In this document: in pieces, positions 34,901 to 42,426 of the stretch
How the letters are laid out: each line of letters opens with the position of its first letter
How positions within the stretch are numbered: position 1 is the stretch's first letter
NCBI RefSeq assembly: GCF_031085175.1
Contig: NZ_JAVHUY010000003.1
Span: forward strand, 62,001 to 126,000
Length of the DNA stretch: 64,000 nucleotides
Reading direction: 5' to 3'
Source of the DNA: Phytohabitans maris
GTDB taxonomy: Bacteria > Actinomycetota > Actinomycetes > Mycobacteriales > Micromonosporaceae
Notes under the pieces: model-generated
Seen by the model: the letters and a program-made list of their open reading frames with translations, nothing else
Told to the model about the DNA's origin: nothing
Database searches by the model: none
Program-made: the position numbers and the translations under genes

Positions 34901-34963
34901 ACCTGGCAGGCCGTCAGCGACCTGAGCGAGCGCGCGGTGGTCGCCGACTCGCACACGCTGTAG
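31937..34963 (+). CDS. SARP-family transcriptional regulator with NB-ARC and TPR domains (AfsR-like)
   Basis: 1,008 aa; ATG preceded by GGAGGGAGG. Residues 1-95 form an OmpR-type winged helix (QRTVLAALLLA, YISRLRKLLG), about 100-245 a BTAD domain (AELTGLVAAYPLAERLRAQL), and about 270-600 an NB-ARC ATPase with Walker A GMPGVGKSA (304-312), Walker B VLVLLDD and GLPLAL. The C-terminal third is TPR repeats. AfsR-type proteins activate antibiotic genes by binding direct repeats near -35. It is the best candidate for pathway activator, acting perhaps at the sites before fabG, mbtH and the hydroxylase pair (inference). It is the only plus-strand gene of the cluster. Confidence 0.95.
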   Translation: MELRILGPVEIWTDDDRNSLDGSKQRTVLAALLLARQRMISDHQLSALLWGADPPATMNAQIYTYISRLRKLLGDGASIVRQRPGYLLRIGTARFDFADFERHTRLGRAALKEQRYADAAGHFRAGLTLWRGPALTDVTEFLADVELPRLEEARMAALESRIEADLALGRHTQLVAELTGLVAAYPLAERLRAQLMLALFRSDRQADALAVYQTGRRILADELGVDPGPALSKAQWEVLAGEVPAAPAAEPRGVGGWTRPRPAMLPADIADFSGRPAEVEQLRGLLGHGRPDGAGRPAVAVVHGMPGVGKSALAVHALHGRVDDFPDGQLYADLGGSTGRPAAPADVLAGFLAALGVLPAAIPADEAGRVQLYRSQLASRRVLVLLDDAVDGRQVRSLLPGGAACAVVVTSRSRLSTLAGVRALRLDPLPTPAAEELVRAAVGAERVAGHGCALHRLVQLCGGLPLALRAVTARLLSRPHWPLARLADRMADDERTLDELRLGEIDVRSSLETGYRGLSEPAGAALRRLALLDVDALPAWVSAAVLGVAEERGEDATAELVEANLLDIDVTAGGPRYRIHPLVRRFARERALADDPPAERAASVDRALGAWLWLAGEADRRLPDREAPTERRPRLATGVTARWRIGARLAKAVGAAPLDWFVAESPTLRDLVRQAAAAGRPHAAWEIAHASANFFEIGGRYEEWHGTHQRALTAVRAGGDEFGEAVVLLGLARLSASLDDVGARLTYADRAARLFRAAGDHGREAEALAHVGAAYRLTGHFERADGHLARAVELAASAGDPGARAVTHKAVGDLLFDQERLPAAAEEYAHALCLWRGLGHRRHVAAVSRRLGKVERERGQYDEAAVRFGEAAGLATAMGDRALAAAVQVGQGQLAQSAGQANAARQAFTQAIRAFDTLGLARRSGHAAALQGLGELALAEGRVAAAGQMLADAADVWRCLAMPLRQARALAALGDAQVASGHFEDAVATWQAVSDLSERAVVADSHTL

Positions 34964-34971
34964 CGCGCGGT

Positions 34972-35013
34972 ACACCCGGTGCCGGCCCCGCGGCGGGAGG
35001 CGGCACCGGGTGT
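34972..35013. terminator. Bidirectional terminator between SARP and ridA genes
   Basis: 13-bp perfect stem (34972-34984 with 35001-35013, CACCCGGTGCCG/CGGCACCGGGTG core) and a GC-rich 16-nt loop between two convergent genes. Confidence 0.8.
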
Positions 35014-35029
35014 CCGGCGCGGCCGGGTC

Positions 35030-35518
35030 CTATGTGGCGTCGGGGTCCGCCGGGTCGCGGACGGCGACGATCAGCTCGATCTCGACCGGCTGGTTGAGCG
35101 GCAGCGACGAGGTGCCGATGGCGGAGCGGGCGTGCCGGCCGCGTTCGCCGAAGACCTCGGTCATCAGGTCGGAGAAGCCGTGCATCACCGCGGGCTGCTC
35201 GAAGAAGCCGGGCGCGCTGTTGACGAAGCCGAGCGCCTTGACGATGTAGTCGACGCGGTCCAGGCTGCCGAGCGCGTCGCGGACGCTGCGCAGCAGCTGG
35301 ATGCCGGTGGCGCGGGCGGCCTCGTACCCCTGCTCGATCGTGACCTCGGCGCCGAGCTGGCCGCGGAAGAGCAGGTTGCCGTCGTTGTCCTCCGGGCCGT
35401 GGCCGGAGACGAAGAGCAGGTCGCCGTGGCGGCGGGTGGGCACGAGGCCGGCGCCGCGCCGGACCTTGGTGGGCAGCTCGATGCCGAGGGCGGCGACGCG
35501 GGCTTCCGCGCTGCTCAT
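35030..35518 (-). CDS. ridA: RidA/YjgF-family enamine/imine deaminase-like protein
   Basis: 162 aa. Family features include LLFVSGHGPED, GYEAARATGIQLLRSVRDALGSLD, the VFGERGRHARSAIG segment with the conserved Arg, and a C-terminal VEIELIVAV. RidA proteins hydrolyse reactive enamines and imines released by PLP enzymes. It is the last gene of the LacI-controlled operon and overlaps the amidohydrolase gene (ATGA). Its presence fits the SelA-like PLP enzyme two genes upstream, which could release 2-aminoacrylate-like intermediates (inference). Confidence 0.92.
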   Translation of the reverse strand: MSSAEARVAALGIELPTKVRRGAGLVPTRRHGDLLFVSGHGPEDNDGNLLFRGQLGAEVTIEQGYEAARATGIQLLRSVRDALGSLDRVDYIVKALGFVNSAPGFFEQPAVMHGFSDLMTEVFGERGRHARSAIGTSSLPLNQPVEIELIVAVRDPADPDAT

Positions 35519-36750
35519 GGGATTACCTCCTGGTCGGTGGGCGGGTCGTTCTCCTGAAACCGGTGCAGCCAGGGCGAGTCGCGTCCCTCGGCCGGCCCCG
35601 CGGCGTCGGGGTCCAGCACTCGGCCGCGTACGACGGTGAGCACGTGCCGCAGCCGGGTGCCGCCGGTCAGCGTCTCGCCGGTCATGTCGCGCAGCCGCAG
35701 CGGCTCGTCGACCGGGCGCAGTACCGCGACGTCGGCCGGCCCGCCGACCGCGAGGCGGCCGAGGTCGGGCTCGCCGAGCACGTCCGCCGGGGCCCGGGTG
35801 GCGCGGGCGAGCACCTCGTGCAGGGGCAGCCCGAGCGCCAGGAACGTCTCCAGCACGCGCAGCAGGTCGGGCACCGGGCCGGAGATGCTGTGGGCGTGGA
35901 TGTCCGAGCTGATGGTGTGCGGCGCCAGCCCGGCGTCGAGCGCCACGCGCGCGGTCCGGTACGCGAGGCTGGCCCCACCGTGCCCCACGTCGAGCCGGAC
36001 CCCGCGGTCGACCGCCTCGCGCACCTGCGGGCGGATGCCGCCGGCGGGGGTGAGGACGTGGCCGCCGGGGTGCGGGTGGAAGCAGTGCGTGAGGATGTCG
36101 CCGGCGCGCAGGTGGGGCAGCACCTCGGTCAGCGTGGGCGGGGCCATGCCGAGGTGCACCATCAGCGGTACGCCGAGCGCGTCGGCCGCCTCCCGGGCGA
36201 TCGGCAGGACGACCGGGCCGCTGTCGCCGCAGGCGTTGGCGCTGGCCCGGAGCTTGACGCCACGGATCGCCCCGGGCAGTTCCCGGCCGGCGCGGAGCAC
36301 GGCCGCGAGGTCGGCGAGGCGCGGGTCCCAGAGTTCACCGATCTCGCGGGTGGGCATGTCGGCGGCGGCCAGCCCGATGTACGAGAGGTTGAGGAACGGC
36401 CGGATCCGCACGGCCGCGCGCTCGACGACGTCGCGCACCAGCCCCTCGATCGTGCCCGCGCCGGCGGTGCCGGCGTCGACCCAGGTGGTCACGCCGCTGC
36501 GGGCGGCGACCCGGTCGGCGGTGATGCCGAGCCGGCTGCCGGCGCGGTACACGTGCGTGTGCAGGTCGACCAGGCCGGGCAGGACCAGCGCGCCGTCGAG
36601 GTCGACCGTGCGCCGGGCGGGGCGTTCCGGCGCGGCCGGGGCGAGGTGGGCGATCCGGTCGCCGGCGACCCCGACGGTGACCGGGGCCGTGGCACCGGTG
36701 TCGAGGTCGAGCAGCCGCCCGCCGGTCAGCAGCAGGTCCAGGTCGGTCAC
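35515..36750 (-). CDS. Amidohydrolase/deacetylase-family metallohydrolase
   Basis: 411 aa from GTG 36750, which overlaps the previous stop (GTGA). Metal ligands are His64 and His66 (DLHTHVY), a probable carboxylated Lys166 (RGVKLRAS), further His in HCFHPHPGGH, and Asp in SSDIHAHS. The layout matches the amidohydrolase/deacetylase group that often pairs with SelA-like PLP enzymes, exactly as here. Likely role is hydrolysis of an N-acyl or cyclic amide group of the imported substrate; the substrate itself is unknown. Confidence 0.88.
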   Translation of the reverse strand: MTDLDLLLTGGRLLDLDTGATAPVTVGVAGDRIAHLAPAAPERPARRTVDLDGALVLPGLVDLHTHVYRAGSRLGITADRVAARSGVTTWVDAGTAGAGTIEGLVRDVVERAAVRIRPFLNLSYIGLAAADMPTREIGELWDPRLADLAAVLRAGRELPGAIRGVKLRASANACGDSGPVVLPIAREAADALGVPLMVHLGMAPPTLTEVLPHLRAGDILTHCFHPHPGGHVLTPAGGIRPQVREAVDRGVRLDVGHGGASLAYRTARVALDAGLAPHTISSDIHAHSISGPVPDLLRVLETFLALGLPLHEVLARATRAPADVLGEPDLGRLAVGGPADVAVLRPVDEPLRLRDMTGETLTGGTRLRHVLTVVRGRVLDPDAAGPAEGRDSPWLHRFQENDPPTDQEVIP

Positions 36751-37946
36751 CGGGCACCACCGCCGTCCAGGCCGGCGAGCGCCGGCACCAGGCGGTCGAG
36801 GAGGACGTCGAGCTCGCCCGGGTCGTCGAGCGTGAACGGGTTCACGTACGCGGTGCGCGGCCCCCGCTCGCCGTGTCCGATGTGGATGGCGGGGTCGCCG
36901 TCCGCGAGCCGCCGCGCCAGCTCCGCGGCGGGGGCGGCGGCCGGTCCGTCCCAGGCGAAGAAGGCGCGCGGGTACGCCTGGCCGAGCCGCCCGGTCGGCT
37001 CCCGCCAGGCGCGGATCCCGGGTACCGCGCCGACCGCCGCCAGGACGCGGTCGACCTGGGCCTCCCAGCGGGCCCGCTCGGCGTCCCAGTCCAGGCGCAG
37101 CGCCCGCTCGACGGCGGCCACCAGGCCGAGGACGTTCTCCTTGCTGGTCTTCATGGTCCGGCCGATGGCGTGGTTGGGGTACGCGTGTGCCCGGCCGGTG
37201 TCGACCAGGTCGCGGCGGCCGAGGACCAGGCCGCTGGACTGCGGGCCGCGCAGCCCCTTGCCGCCGCTGAAGAGGGCGAGGTCGGCGCCGAGCCCGGTGT
37301 AGTGCCAGAGGTTTTCCACCGGCGGGAGCTGGGCGGCGGCGTCCACGATCACCGGTACGCCGGCCTCGTGCGCCAGGTCGACGACCTGCTCCAGCGGCAG
37401 GGCGTACCGCTCGAACTGGGTGCCCGCGAAGTAGACCACGGCGGCGGTCCGCGGCCCGAGCTCGGCGGCGATCTGCCACGGGTGGGTGGCGTCGCCGTAC
37501 CCGACCTCGACCACCTCGGCGCCGGCCTGCGCGACCGCCCGGTCGTACGGGTTGCGCTGGCAGCGCAGCAGGACGACCCGGCGGCGGTCGGTGCGGTGCG
37601 CCGGCGTACGGTCGACGGCCGCCGGGTCCGCGCCCGCGATGCACGCCGCGACGCTCAGCGCGAGCCCGGCCGCGGCGCCGTTGACGACGAGGGCGGCCTC
37701 GTTGTGGGTCAGCGCGGCCAGGTGCTTTCCGGTCGCGGCGAGCAGCTCGGCCACGTCGACGTGGTGCGCCGCGGCGTCGGCCATCGCGGCGCGCACCTCG
37801 GCCGGGAGCGCGCCGCCGCCGAGCAGCGTGTACGTGTCGGCGGCGTTGACCACGCGGCGCAGGCCGAAGCGGGCGAACGCGGCCGCCGCCCCAGCGGCGC
37901 CCGAACCGCCACCAGCGGCGTCCGGACAAGGCTCAGAAGCGCTCAT
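36747..37946 (-). CDS. SelA-like PLP-dependent enzyme
   Basis: 399 aa, fold type I. The PLP Lys is Lys230 in LFSGGKGLRGPQSSG and the cofactor Asp is Asp202 (VIVDAAAQLPP). The group includes DgaE-type D-glucosaminate-6-phosphate ammonia-lyases as well as uncharacterised enzymes found beside amidohydrolases. True selenocysteine synthase is unlikely given the operon. It overlaps the RraA-like gene by 14 bp. I infer beta-elimination or ammonia-lyase chemistry on an amino sugar acid or hydroxyamino acid. Confidence 0.88.
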   Translation of the reverse strand: MSASEPCPDAAGGGSGAAGAAAAFARFGLRRVVNAADTYTLLGGGALPAEVRAAMADAAAHHVDVAELLAATGKHLAALTHNEAALVVNGAAAGLALSVAACIAGADPAAVDRTPAHRTDRRRVVLLRCQRNPYDRAVAQAGAEVVEVGYGDATHPWQIAAELGPRTAAVVYFAGTQFERYALPLEQVVDLAHEAGVPVIVDAAAQLPPVENLWHYTGLGADLALFSGGKGLRGPQSSGLVLGRRDLVDTGRAHAYPNHAIGRTMKTSKENVLGLVAAVERALRLDWDAERARWEAQVDRVLAAVGAVPGIRAWREPTGRLGQAYPRAFFAWDGPAAAPAAELARRLADGDPAIHIGHGERGPRTAYVNPFTLDDPGELDVLLDRLVPALAGLDGGGAR

Positions 37947-38634
37947 ACCGCTCGTACACGTCCTTGAAGCTGACCCCGGCCCGCAGCTCGGCGCGGACCT
38001 TGTCCTCGGTGACCTTGATCTTCTCCGCCTCGGTGACCACGTCGGCGACGTGCGCGGCCGGGATGACCAGCACCCCGTCCTCGTCGCCGAAGATCCAGTC
38101 GCCGGGGTCGACCCGGACCCGCGCGCTCAGCGTGCCGCTCATCGAGATCGGGATGCCGAAGTCGTAGACCCGCCAGGTGCCGTCCGACTCGACCGGCGAG
38201 GTGTACCGGCAGAACACCGGCCAGTCGGCCATCTGCCGCAGCAGCGGGGCGTCCCGGGTGCCGCCGTCGATCACCACGCCGAGCGCCCCCTTGCTCTGCG
38301 CGGCGGTGCTGAGCAGTTCGCCCCAGTGCCCGGTGCGGGACTCGCCGTTGGTCTGCACGACGACGACGTGGTCGGCCGGGATCGCCTCCAGCATCGCGAA
38401 GTCGCGGACGTTGGGGCGCTCGTACTCGCGCTTGGTGCTGCGCGGCTCCACGCCGCCGATGATCGTGTACGCCGGGCCGGCCACGACCATGCCCCGCTCG
38501 AGCGGCTTGATGCCGAGGTCGAGGCACTGCCCGGCGATCCCCATGTCCCACATCACGTCGTACACGGATGCGGTGTAGAGCGCGCGCAGGCGGCGCGCCA
38601 GGGCCGCCCTCGCGTCGGGGTCGTCGGTGCTCAT
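37933..38634 (-). CDS. RraA-like/HMG-aldolase-family protein
   Basis: 233 aa. Family features are VYDVMWDMG near the N-terminus, GPAYTI, the GVVIDGGTRD motif with metal and substrate residues, and GDWIFGDEDGVLVIP. Members act as 4-hydroxy-4-methyl-2-oxoglutarate/4-carboxy-4-hydroxy-2-oxoadipate aldolases or oxaloacetate decarboxylases, and several work in sugar-acid pathways. Here it follows an enolase-superfamily gene with ATGA overlap, so retro-aldol cleavage or decarboxylation of a 2-keto-3-deoxy acid is plausible. Confidence 0.87.
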   Translation of the reverse strand: MSTDDPDARAALARRLRALYTASVYDVMWDMGIAGQCLDLGIKPLERGMVVAGPAYTIIGGVEPRSTKREYERPNVRDFAMLEAIPADHVVVVQTNGESRTGHWGELLSTAAQSKGALGVVIDGGTRDAPLLRQMADWPVFCRYTSPVESDGTWRVYDFGIPISMSGTLSARVRVDPGDWIFGDEDGVLVIPAAHVADVVTEAEKIKVTEDKVRAELRAGVSFKDVYERYERF

Positions 38635-39824
38635 CGCGGTGTCTCCTCGGGGTTGTGCGTTGGGGTGGGGCGCGCCTCGTCGACGCGCCCGAAGTGGACA
38701 GTCGCCTCGTCGGCGCGCAGCCGGTGGACCTTCTCCTCGTCGACGGTGACGCCCAGGCCGGGCCCGTCCGGTACGACGAAGGCGCCGTCCACTGTGGTCA
38801 ATGGCTGGACGAGGACGTCGTCGGCGTGCGCGGTGTACGTGGAGTCGGCGGCGAGCCGGAACGCCGGCAGGGTACTGGTCAGCTGGAGCATCGCCGCGGC
38901 CTTGACGCCGAGGTCCCAGCCGCAGTGGTGGGCGAGCGGGGTGTGCAGCTCCTCGGCGAGCGCGGCCGACCGGACCAGGCCGAGCAGCCCGCCGGCGGGC
39001 TCCAGGTCGACCACGGCGGCGTCGACCGCGCCGGTGGTGAGGCAGCGGGCGAGCCCGCCGGCCGGGTACGCGTCCTCGTTGGCGGCGATCGGCACGGTGC
39101 CGCGGTGCCGCAGGGCCCGCATGCCGTCGAGGTCGCCGACCGGCAGCGGCTGCTCGACGTACTCGACCGGGAGCCCGGCCAGCCCGTCCACGAGGCGGGC
39201 CGCGGTGGTGCGGTCGAAGCCCTGGTTGGCGTCCAGGCGCAGGGCCAGCCGCCCGCCGGTCGCCTCGACCACGGCGCGGACCCGGGCCAGGTCGGCGTCG
39301 AGGTCGGCGCCGATCTTCAGCTTCAGCACCCGGAAGCCGTCGCCGAGCACCCGCCGGGCCACCTCGACGGCCTGCTCCGGCGCTGTGATGCCCAGGCAGT
39401 ACGCGACCGGGACGCGGTCCCGGATCCGGCCGCCGAGCAGCGCCGACACCGGCTGGCCGAGGCGCTGGCCGTGCAGGTCCCACAGCGCCATCTCCAGCGC
39501 GGAGGCGAGCGCCGGGCGGCCGAGGTGCGGCCAGTACGGCGAGTCCACGGCCCCGACCAGCGCGCGGATCGGGGCCGGGTCGCGGCCGACGACGAGCGGC
39601 GCGAGCAGTTCGTCGACGAGCACGGTGTCGAGGCGGGGCGGGAAGCCGGTGTTCATCTCGCCCCAGCCGGTCAGGCCCGTGTCGGTGCGGACGGCGACCA
39701 GCAGGCTCTCGGCGGCGCTCACCCCGACCGGGTCCTGGCTGCCCCGGTACGGCGCGACGCCGCCCTCGGCGAGCGGGCGCACCGGCACCCGCACCCGGAA
39801 CGACTCCACCGCGACGACCTTCAC
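38631..39824 (-). CDS. Mandelate racemase/muconate lactonising (enolase) superfamily enzyme
   Basis: 397 aa from GTG 39824, overlapping the SDR stop (GTGA). The KxK motif is Lys168 and Lys170 (LKLKIG). Metal ligands read as Asp198 (DANQG), Glu224 (EYVEQP) and Glu250 (ANEDAYP). The C-terminal HHCGWD segment follows. Enolase-superfamily members in such operons are usually sugar-acid dehydratases or epimerases. Its place between an SDR and an RraA-like protein suggests dehydration of an aldonate-like acid. The exact substrate is not readable. Confidence 0.92.
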   Translation of the reverse strand: MKVVAVESFRVRVPVRPLAEGGVAPYRGSQDPVGVSAAESLLVAVRTDTGLTGWGEMNTGFPPRLDTVLVDELLAPLVVGRDPAPIRALVGAVDSPYWPHLGRPALASALEMALWDLHGQRLGQPVSALLGGRIRDRVPVAYCLGITAPEQAVEVARRVLGDGFRVLKLKIGADLDADLARVRAVVEATGGRLALRLDANQGFDRTTAARLVDGLAGLPVEYVEQPLPVGDLDGMRALRHRGTVPIAANEDAYPAGGLARCLTTGAVDAAVVDLEPAGGLLGLVRSAALAEELHTPLAHHCGWDLGVKAAAMLQLTSTLPAFRLAADSTYTAHADDVLVQPLTTVDGAFVVPDGPGLGVTVDEEKVHRLRADEATVHFGRVDEARPTPTHNPEETPR

Positions 39825-40630
39825 GCCCCGCTCCCCCGTTCCGCGTCGCGCTCTGCCACGGTGCCCAGCGGCCGGAACGCCTGCGCGGCAAGGCCGCCGT
39901 CGACCGGCACCACGGCCCCGGTGACGTAGGCGGCGGCCGGGCTGGCGAGCCAGTGCACCACCTCCGCCACGTCCTGCGGGGTCGCCGGCCGGCCCAGCGG
40001 TACCGCCGCGTCGATCTCGGCGCCGACCCGCCGCCGGCGCTCCGCGCCCTGCGGCCCCAGCCACCGGTCCCAGGCGGCGGTCACCACGAAGCCCGGGGCG
40101 ACCGCGTTGACCCGCACCCCGTACGGGCCGGCGTCGAGGGCCAGCGCGTGGGTGAGGTTTTCCAGCCCGCCCTTGGCCGCCGCGTACGCCGCCTGCCCGG
40201 GCAGCGGCCGGCCGCCGTGCACCGACGAGACGTTGACGACGGCCGCGCCGGGCTTGGCCAGCAGCGGCCAGCACGCCCGGGTGACCAGGAACGCGCCGGT
40301 CAGCCCGGCGTCGAGCACCCGCCGCCACTCGCCGTCGGACAGCTCGAAGAAGGGGCGCTCCACGGCCACCGCCGCGTTGTTGACCACGACCCGCAGGCCT
40401 CCGCCCACCTCCGGCCCGATCCGCGCGGCCAGCGCCGCGACGGACGCCGGCTCACCCACATCCACGGGTACGGCGATCGCGTCGCCCAGTTCGTCCACCG
40501 TGGACAATGCCGCGGCTTCGTCGACGTCGGCCACCACGACCGCGTGGCCGGAGGCGGCGAAGCGGTGCGCGATGGCCCGCCCGATCCCCCGCCCGGCGCC
40601 GGTGACCAGCGCCCACGGCCGCTCGCTCAT
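39821..40630 (-). CDS. Short-chain dehydrogenase/reductase
   Basis: 269 aa classical SDR with TGAGRGIG, VVNNAAVAV, Ser in VVNVSSVHGG and YAAAKGG (Tyr/Lys catalytic pair). VVVADVDE with Asp after strand 2 suggests NAD preference. It probably oxidises the imported sugar or polyol to the keto or acid form for the next enzyme. Its start overlaps the permease stop (ATGA). Confidence 0.93.
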   Translation of the reverse strand: MSERPWALVTGAGRGIGRAIAHRFAASGHAVVVADVDEAAALSTVDELGDAIAVPVDVGEPASVAALAARIGPEVGGGLRVVVNNAAVAVERPFFELSDGEWRRVLDAGLTGAFLVTRACWPLLAKPGAAVVNVSSVHGGRPLPGQAAYAAAKGGLENLTHALALDAGPYGVRVNAVAPGFVVTAAWDRWLGPQGAERRRRVGAEIDAAVPLGRPATPQDVAEVVHWLASPAAAYVTGAVVPVDGGLAAQAFRPLGTVAERDAERGSGA

Positions 40631-41466
40631 CCCTTCACCGCCCCACTGGCCAGCCCGCTCACGAAGTGCCGCTGCACGAGCAGGAAGAGCACCGCGATCG
40701 GCACGGTGAGCACGGTGGCCGCGGCCGTGGTGGCGCCCCAGTCGGTGGTGACGTTGTTGGCGAAGTCGGTCAGCCCGATCGGCGCGGTCTTCGACTGGTT
40801 GGTCAGCGTGATGACGGAGGCGAGGACGAACTCGTTCCACGACTCCAGGAACGCGAAGATGGCCACGGCGGCCAGGCCCGGCGCGGCGACCGGGAGCACG
40901 GTGGCCGCCACCGCCTCGACCCGGGTGCAGCCGTCGACCTGGGCCGCCTCCTCCAGCTCGACGGGGACGGCCGCGAACGCGTTGCGGGTCATCCAGACCA
41001 CCAGCGGCAGCACCGTGGTCAGGTGCACCAGCGCGAGGCCGGCGATGGTGTCGAGCATGCCGAGCGAGGAGACCAGCCGGTACAGCGGGAGCAGCAGCAC
41101 GGTGACCGGCAGCAGCTGCCCGGCGAGGATGAGGACCGCGACCGCCCGCGAGCCCCGGTACCGCAGCCGGGCCAGCGCGTACCCGGCGCTGCCGCCGACG
41201 ATGAGCGTGACGACGGTGACCAGCAGCGCGACCAGCACGCTGTTGACCATCGTTCGGGGCAGGTCGGACTCGGTGAGCACCCGCGTGTAGTGGTCCAGCG
41301 TCGGGCGGCTGGGCAGCAGCCGGGGCGGGATCTGGAAGATCTCGCCGGAGGGCTTGACCGACGTGGCGAGCATGACGGCCAGCGGCGCCAGGGCCCAGGC
41401 GACGAGCGCCAGGAGTCCGATGTGGACGGCGACCGCGGTGCCGCGGCGGCGCAGGCTCCGGTTCAT
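40627..41466 (-). CDS. Carbohydrate ABC transporter permease (MalG type)
   Basis: 279 aa, about six membrane helices. The cytoplasmic EAA loop reads LEEAAQVDGCTRVEAVAATVLPVAAPG, typical of the CUT1 family. It overlaps both neighbours by 4 bp. It works with the permease at 41463-42338 and the binding protein at 42427-43671. Confidence 0.95.
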   Translation of the reverse strand: MNRSLRRRGTAVAVHIGLLALVAWALAPLAVMLATSVKPSGEIFQIPPRLLPSRPTLDHYTRVLTESDLPRTMVNSVLVALLVTVVTLIVGGSAGYALARLRYRGSRAVAVLILAGQLLPVTVLLLPLYRLVSSLGMLDTIAGLALVHLTTVLPLVVWMTRNAFAAVPVELEEAAQVDGCTRVEAVAATVLPVAAPGLAAVAIFAFLESWNEFVLASVITLTNQSKTAPIGLTDFANNVTTDWGATTAAATVLTVPIAVLFLLVQRHFVSGLASGAVKG

Positions 41467-42338
41467 GCCTCGTCCACCTGGGACCGTCGCGCGTAGAGGC
41501 CGACCAGGAGCATGGTGACCGCGAGCTGGATGACCGCGACCGCGTACACCGAGGCGTAGTTGCCGCTCTTGAAGGCCTGGTAGATGGTGACCGGCAGGAT
41601 CGTGGAGGCGCCCGCCGGGCCGCCCCGGGTCACCACCCAGATGATCACGAACGAGTTCAGCGCCCAGACCGTGATGATCAGGACCAGGATGAACGTCACG
41701 CCGCGCAGGGCGGGCAGCACCACGTAGCGCAGGATGGCGAACGGTCCGGCGCCGAAGAGGCGGGCCGCCTCGAAGCGTTCGGCGGGGATCGCCTGGAGCC
41801 CGGCCGAGACGAAGAGCATCACGAACGGGAACGTGGCCCACACCTGGATCGCCGCCAGCGCGGGCAGCACGACGTGCGTGTTGGAGAGCCAGTCGACCGG
41901 CCCGTCGACGATGCCGAGCCGGCGCAGCGCCTCGTTGAGGAGGCCGAAGTCGCGGCTCAGGTACCACTTCCACACGGTCGCCGAGACGATGGCGGGCGTG
42001 ATGTACGGGATCAGCAGCAGCGACCGCCACACCCCGGGCAGCCGTACCGAGCGGTGGGCCAGCAGCAGCGCGGCCGCGTACCCGATGACGAGCGCGCCCA
42101 CGACGGAGAGCACGACCCAGACGGCGGTGTTGCGCAGCATCTGGCCGAAGGCCGGCGAGCCGGCCAGGTCGCGCAGCGCGTCCCAGCCGGAGGCGGAGAA
42201 GCCGCCGACCACGACGGTGACCATCGGCAGGCCGGCGAGCGCCACCATGACGAGCACCGCGGGCGCGGTGAGCGCCCGGCCGGTCCACGCCCGGCGGGCG
42301 TCCGCCCGGGGTGCCCGGGCCGGTGCCGTGACGCTCAC
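41463..42338 (-). CDS. Carbohydrate ABC transporter permease (MalF type)
   Basis: 291 aa from GTG 42338, chosen for the preceding GGAGGTGGGGCG; a longer reading frame up to 42395 lacks such a site. About six helices, with the EAA loop ERFEAARLFGAGPFAILRYV. It is coupled to the next permease by a 4-bp overlap. No ATPase gene is present in the operon, so a shared MsiK-like ATPase encoded elsewhere is expected. Confidence 0.94.
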   Translation of the reverse strand: MSVTAPARAPRADARRAWTGRALTAPAVLVMVALAGLPMVTVVVGGFSASGWDALRDLAGSPAFGQMLRNTAVWVVLSVVGALVIGYAAALLLAHRSVRLPGVWRSLLLIPYITPAIVSATVWKWYLSRDFGLLNEALRRLGIVDGPVDWLSNTHVVLPALAAIQVWATFPFVMLFVSAGLQAIPAERFEAARLFGAGPFAILRYVVLPALRGVTFILVLIITVWALNSFVIIWVVTRGGPAGASTILPVTIYQAFKSGNYASVYAVAVIQLAVTMLLVGLYARRSQVDEA

Positions 42339-42426
42339 CGCCCCACCTCCTTCTTCGTGGCCCGCCCGGGGGTGCCGTCCCGGGCGGGCGTCCACGTGGC
42401 TCGCCTCTGCATCGCTGCGGTCATCG

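Noticed and set aside
36747-37946. Selenocysteine synthase SelA.
   Set aside because: No selB, selD or selC (tRNA-Sec) nearby and the gene is inside a catabolic operon; it belongs to the SelA-like PLP enzymes.
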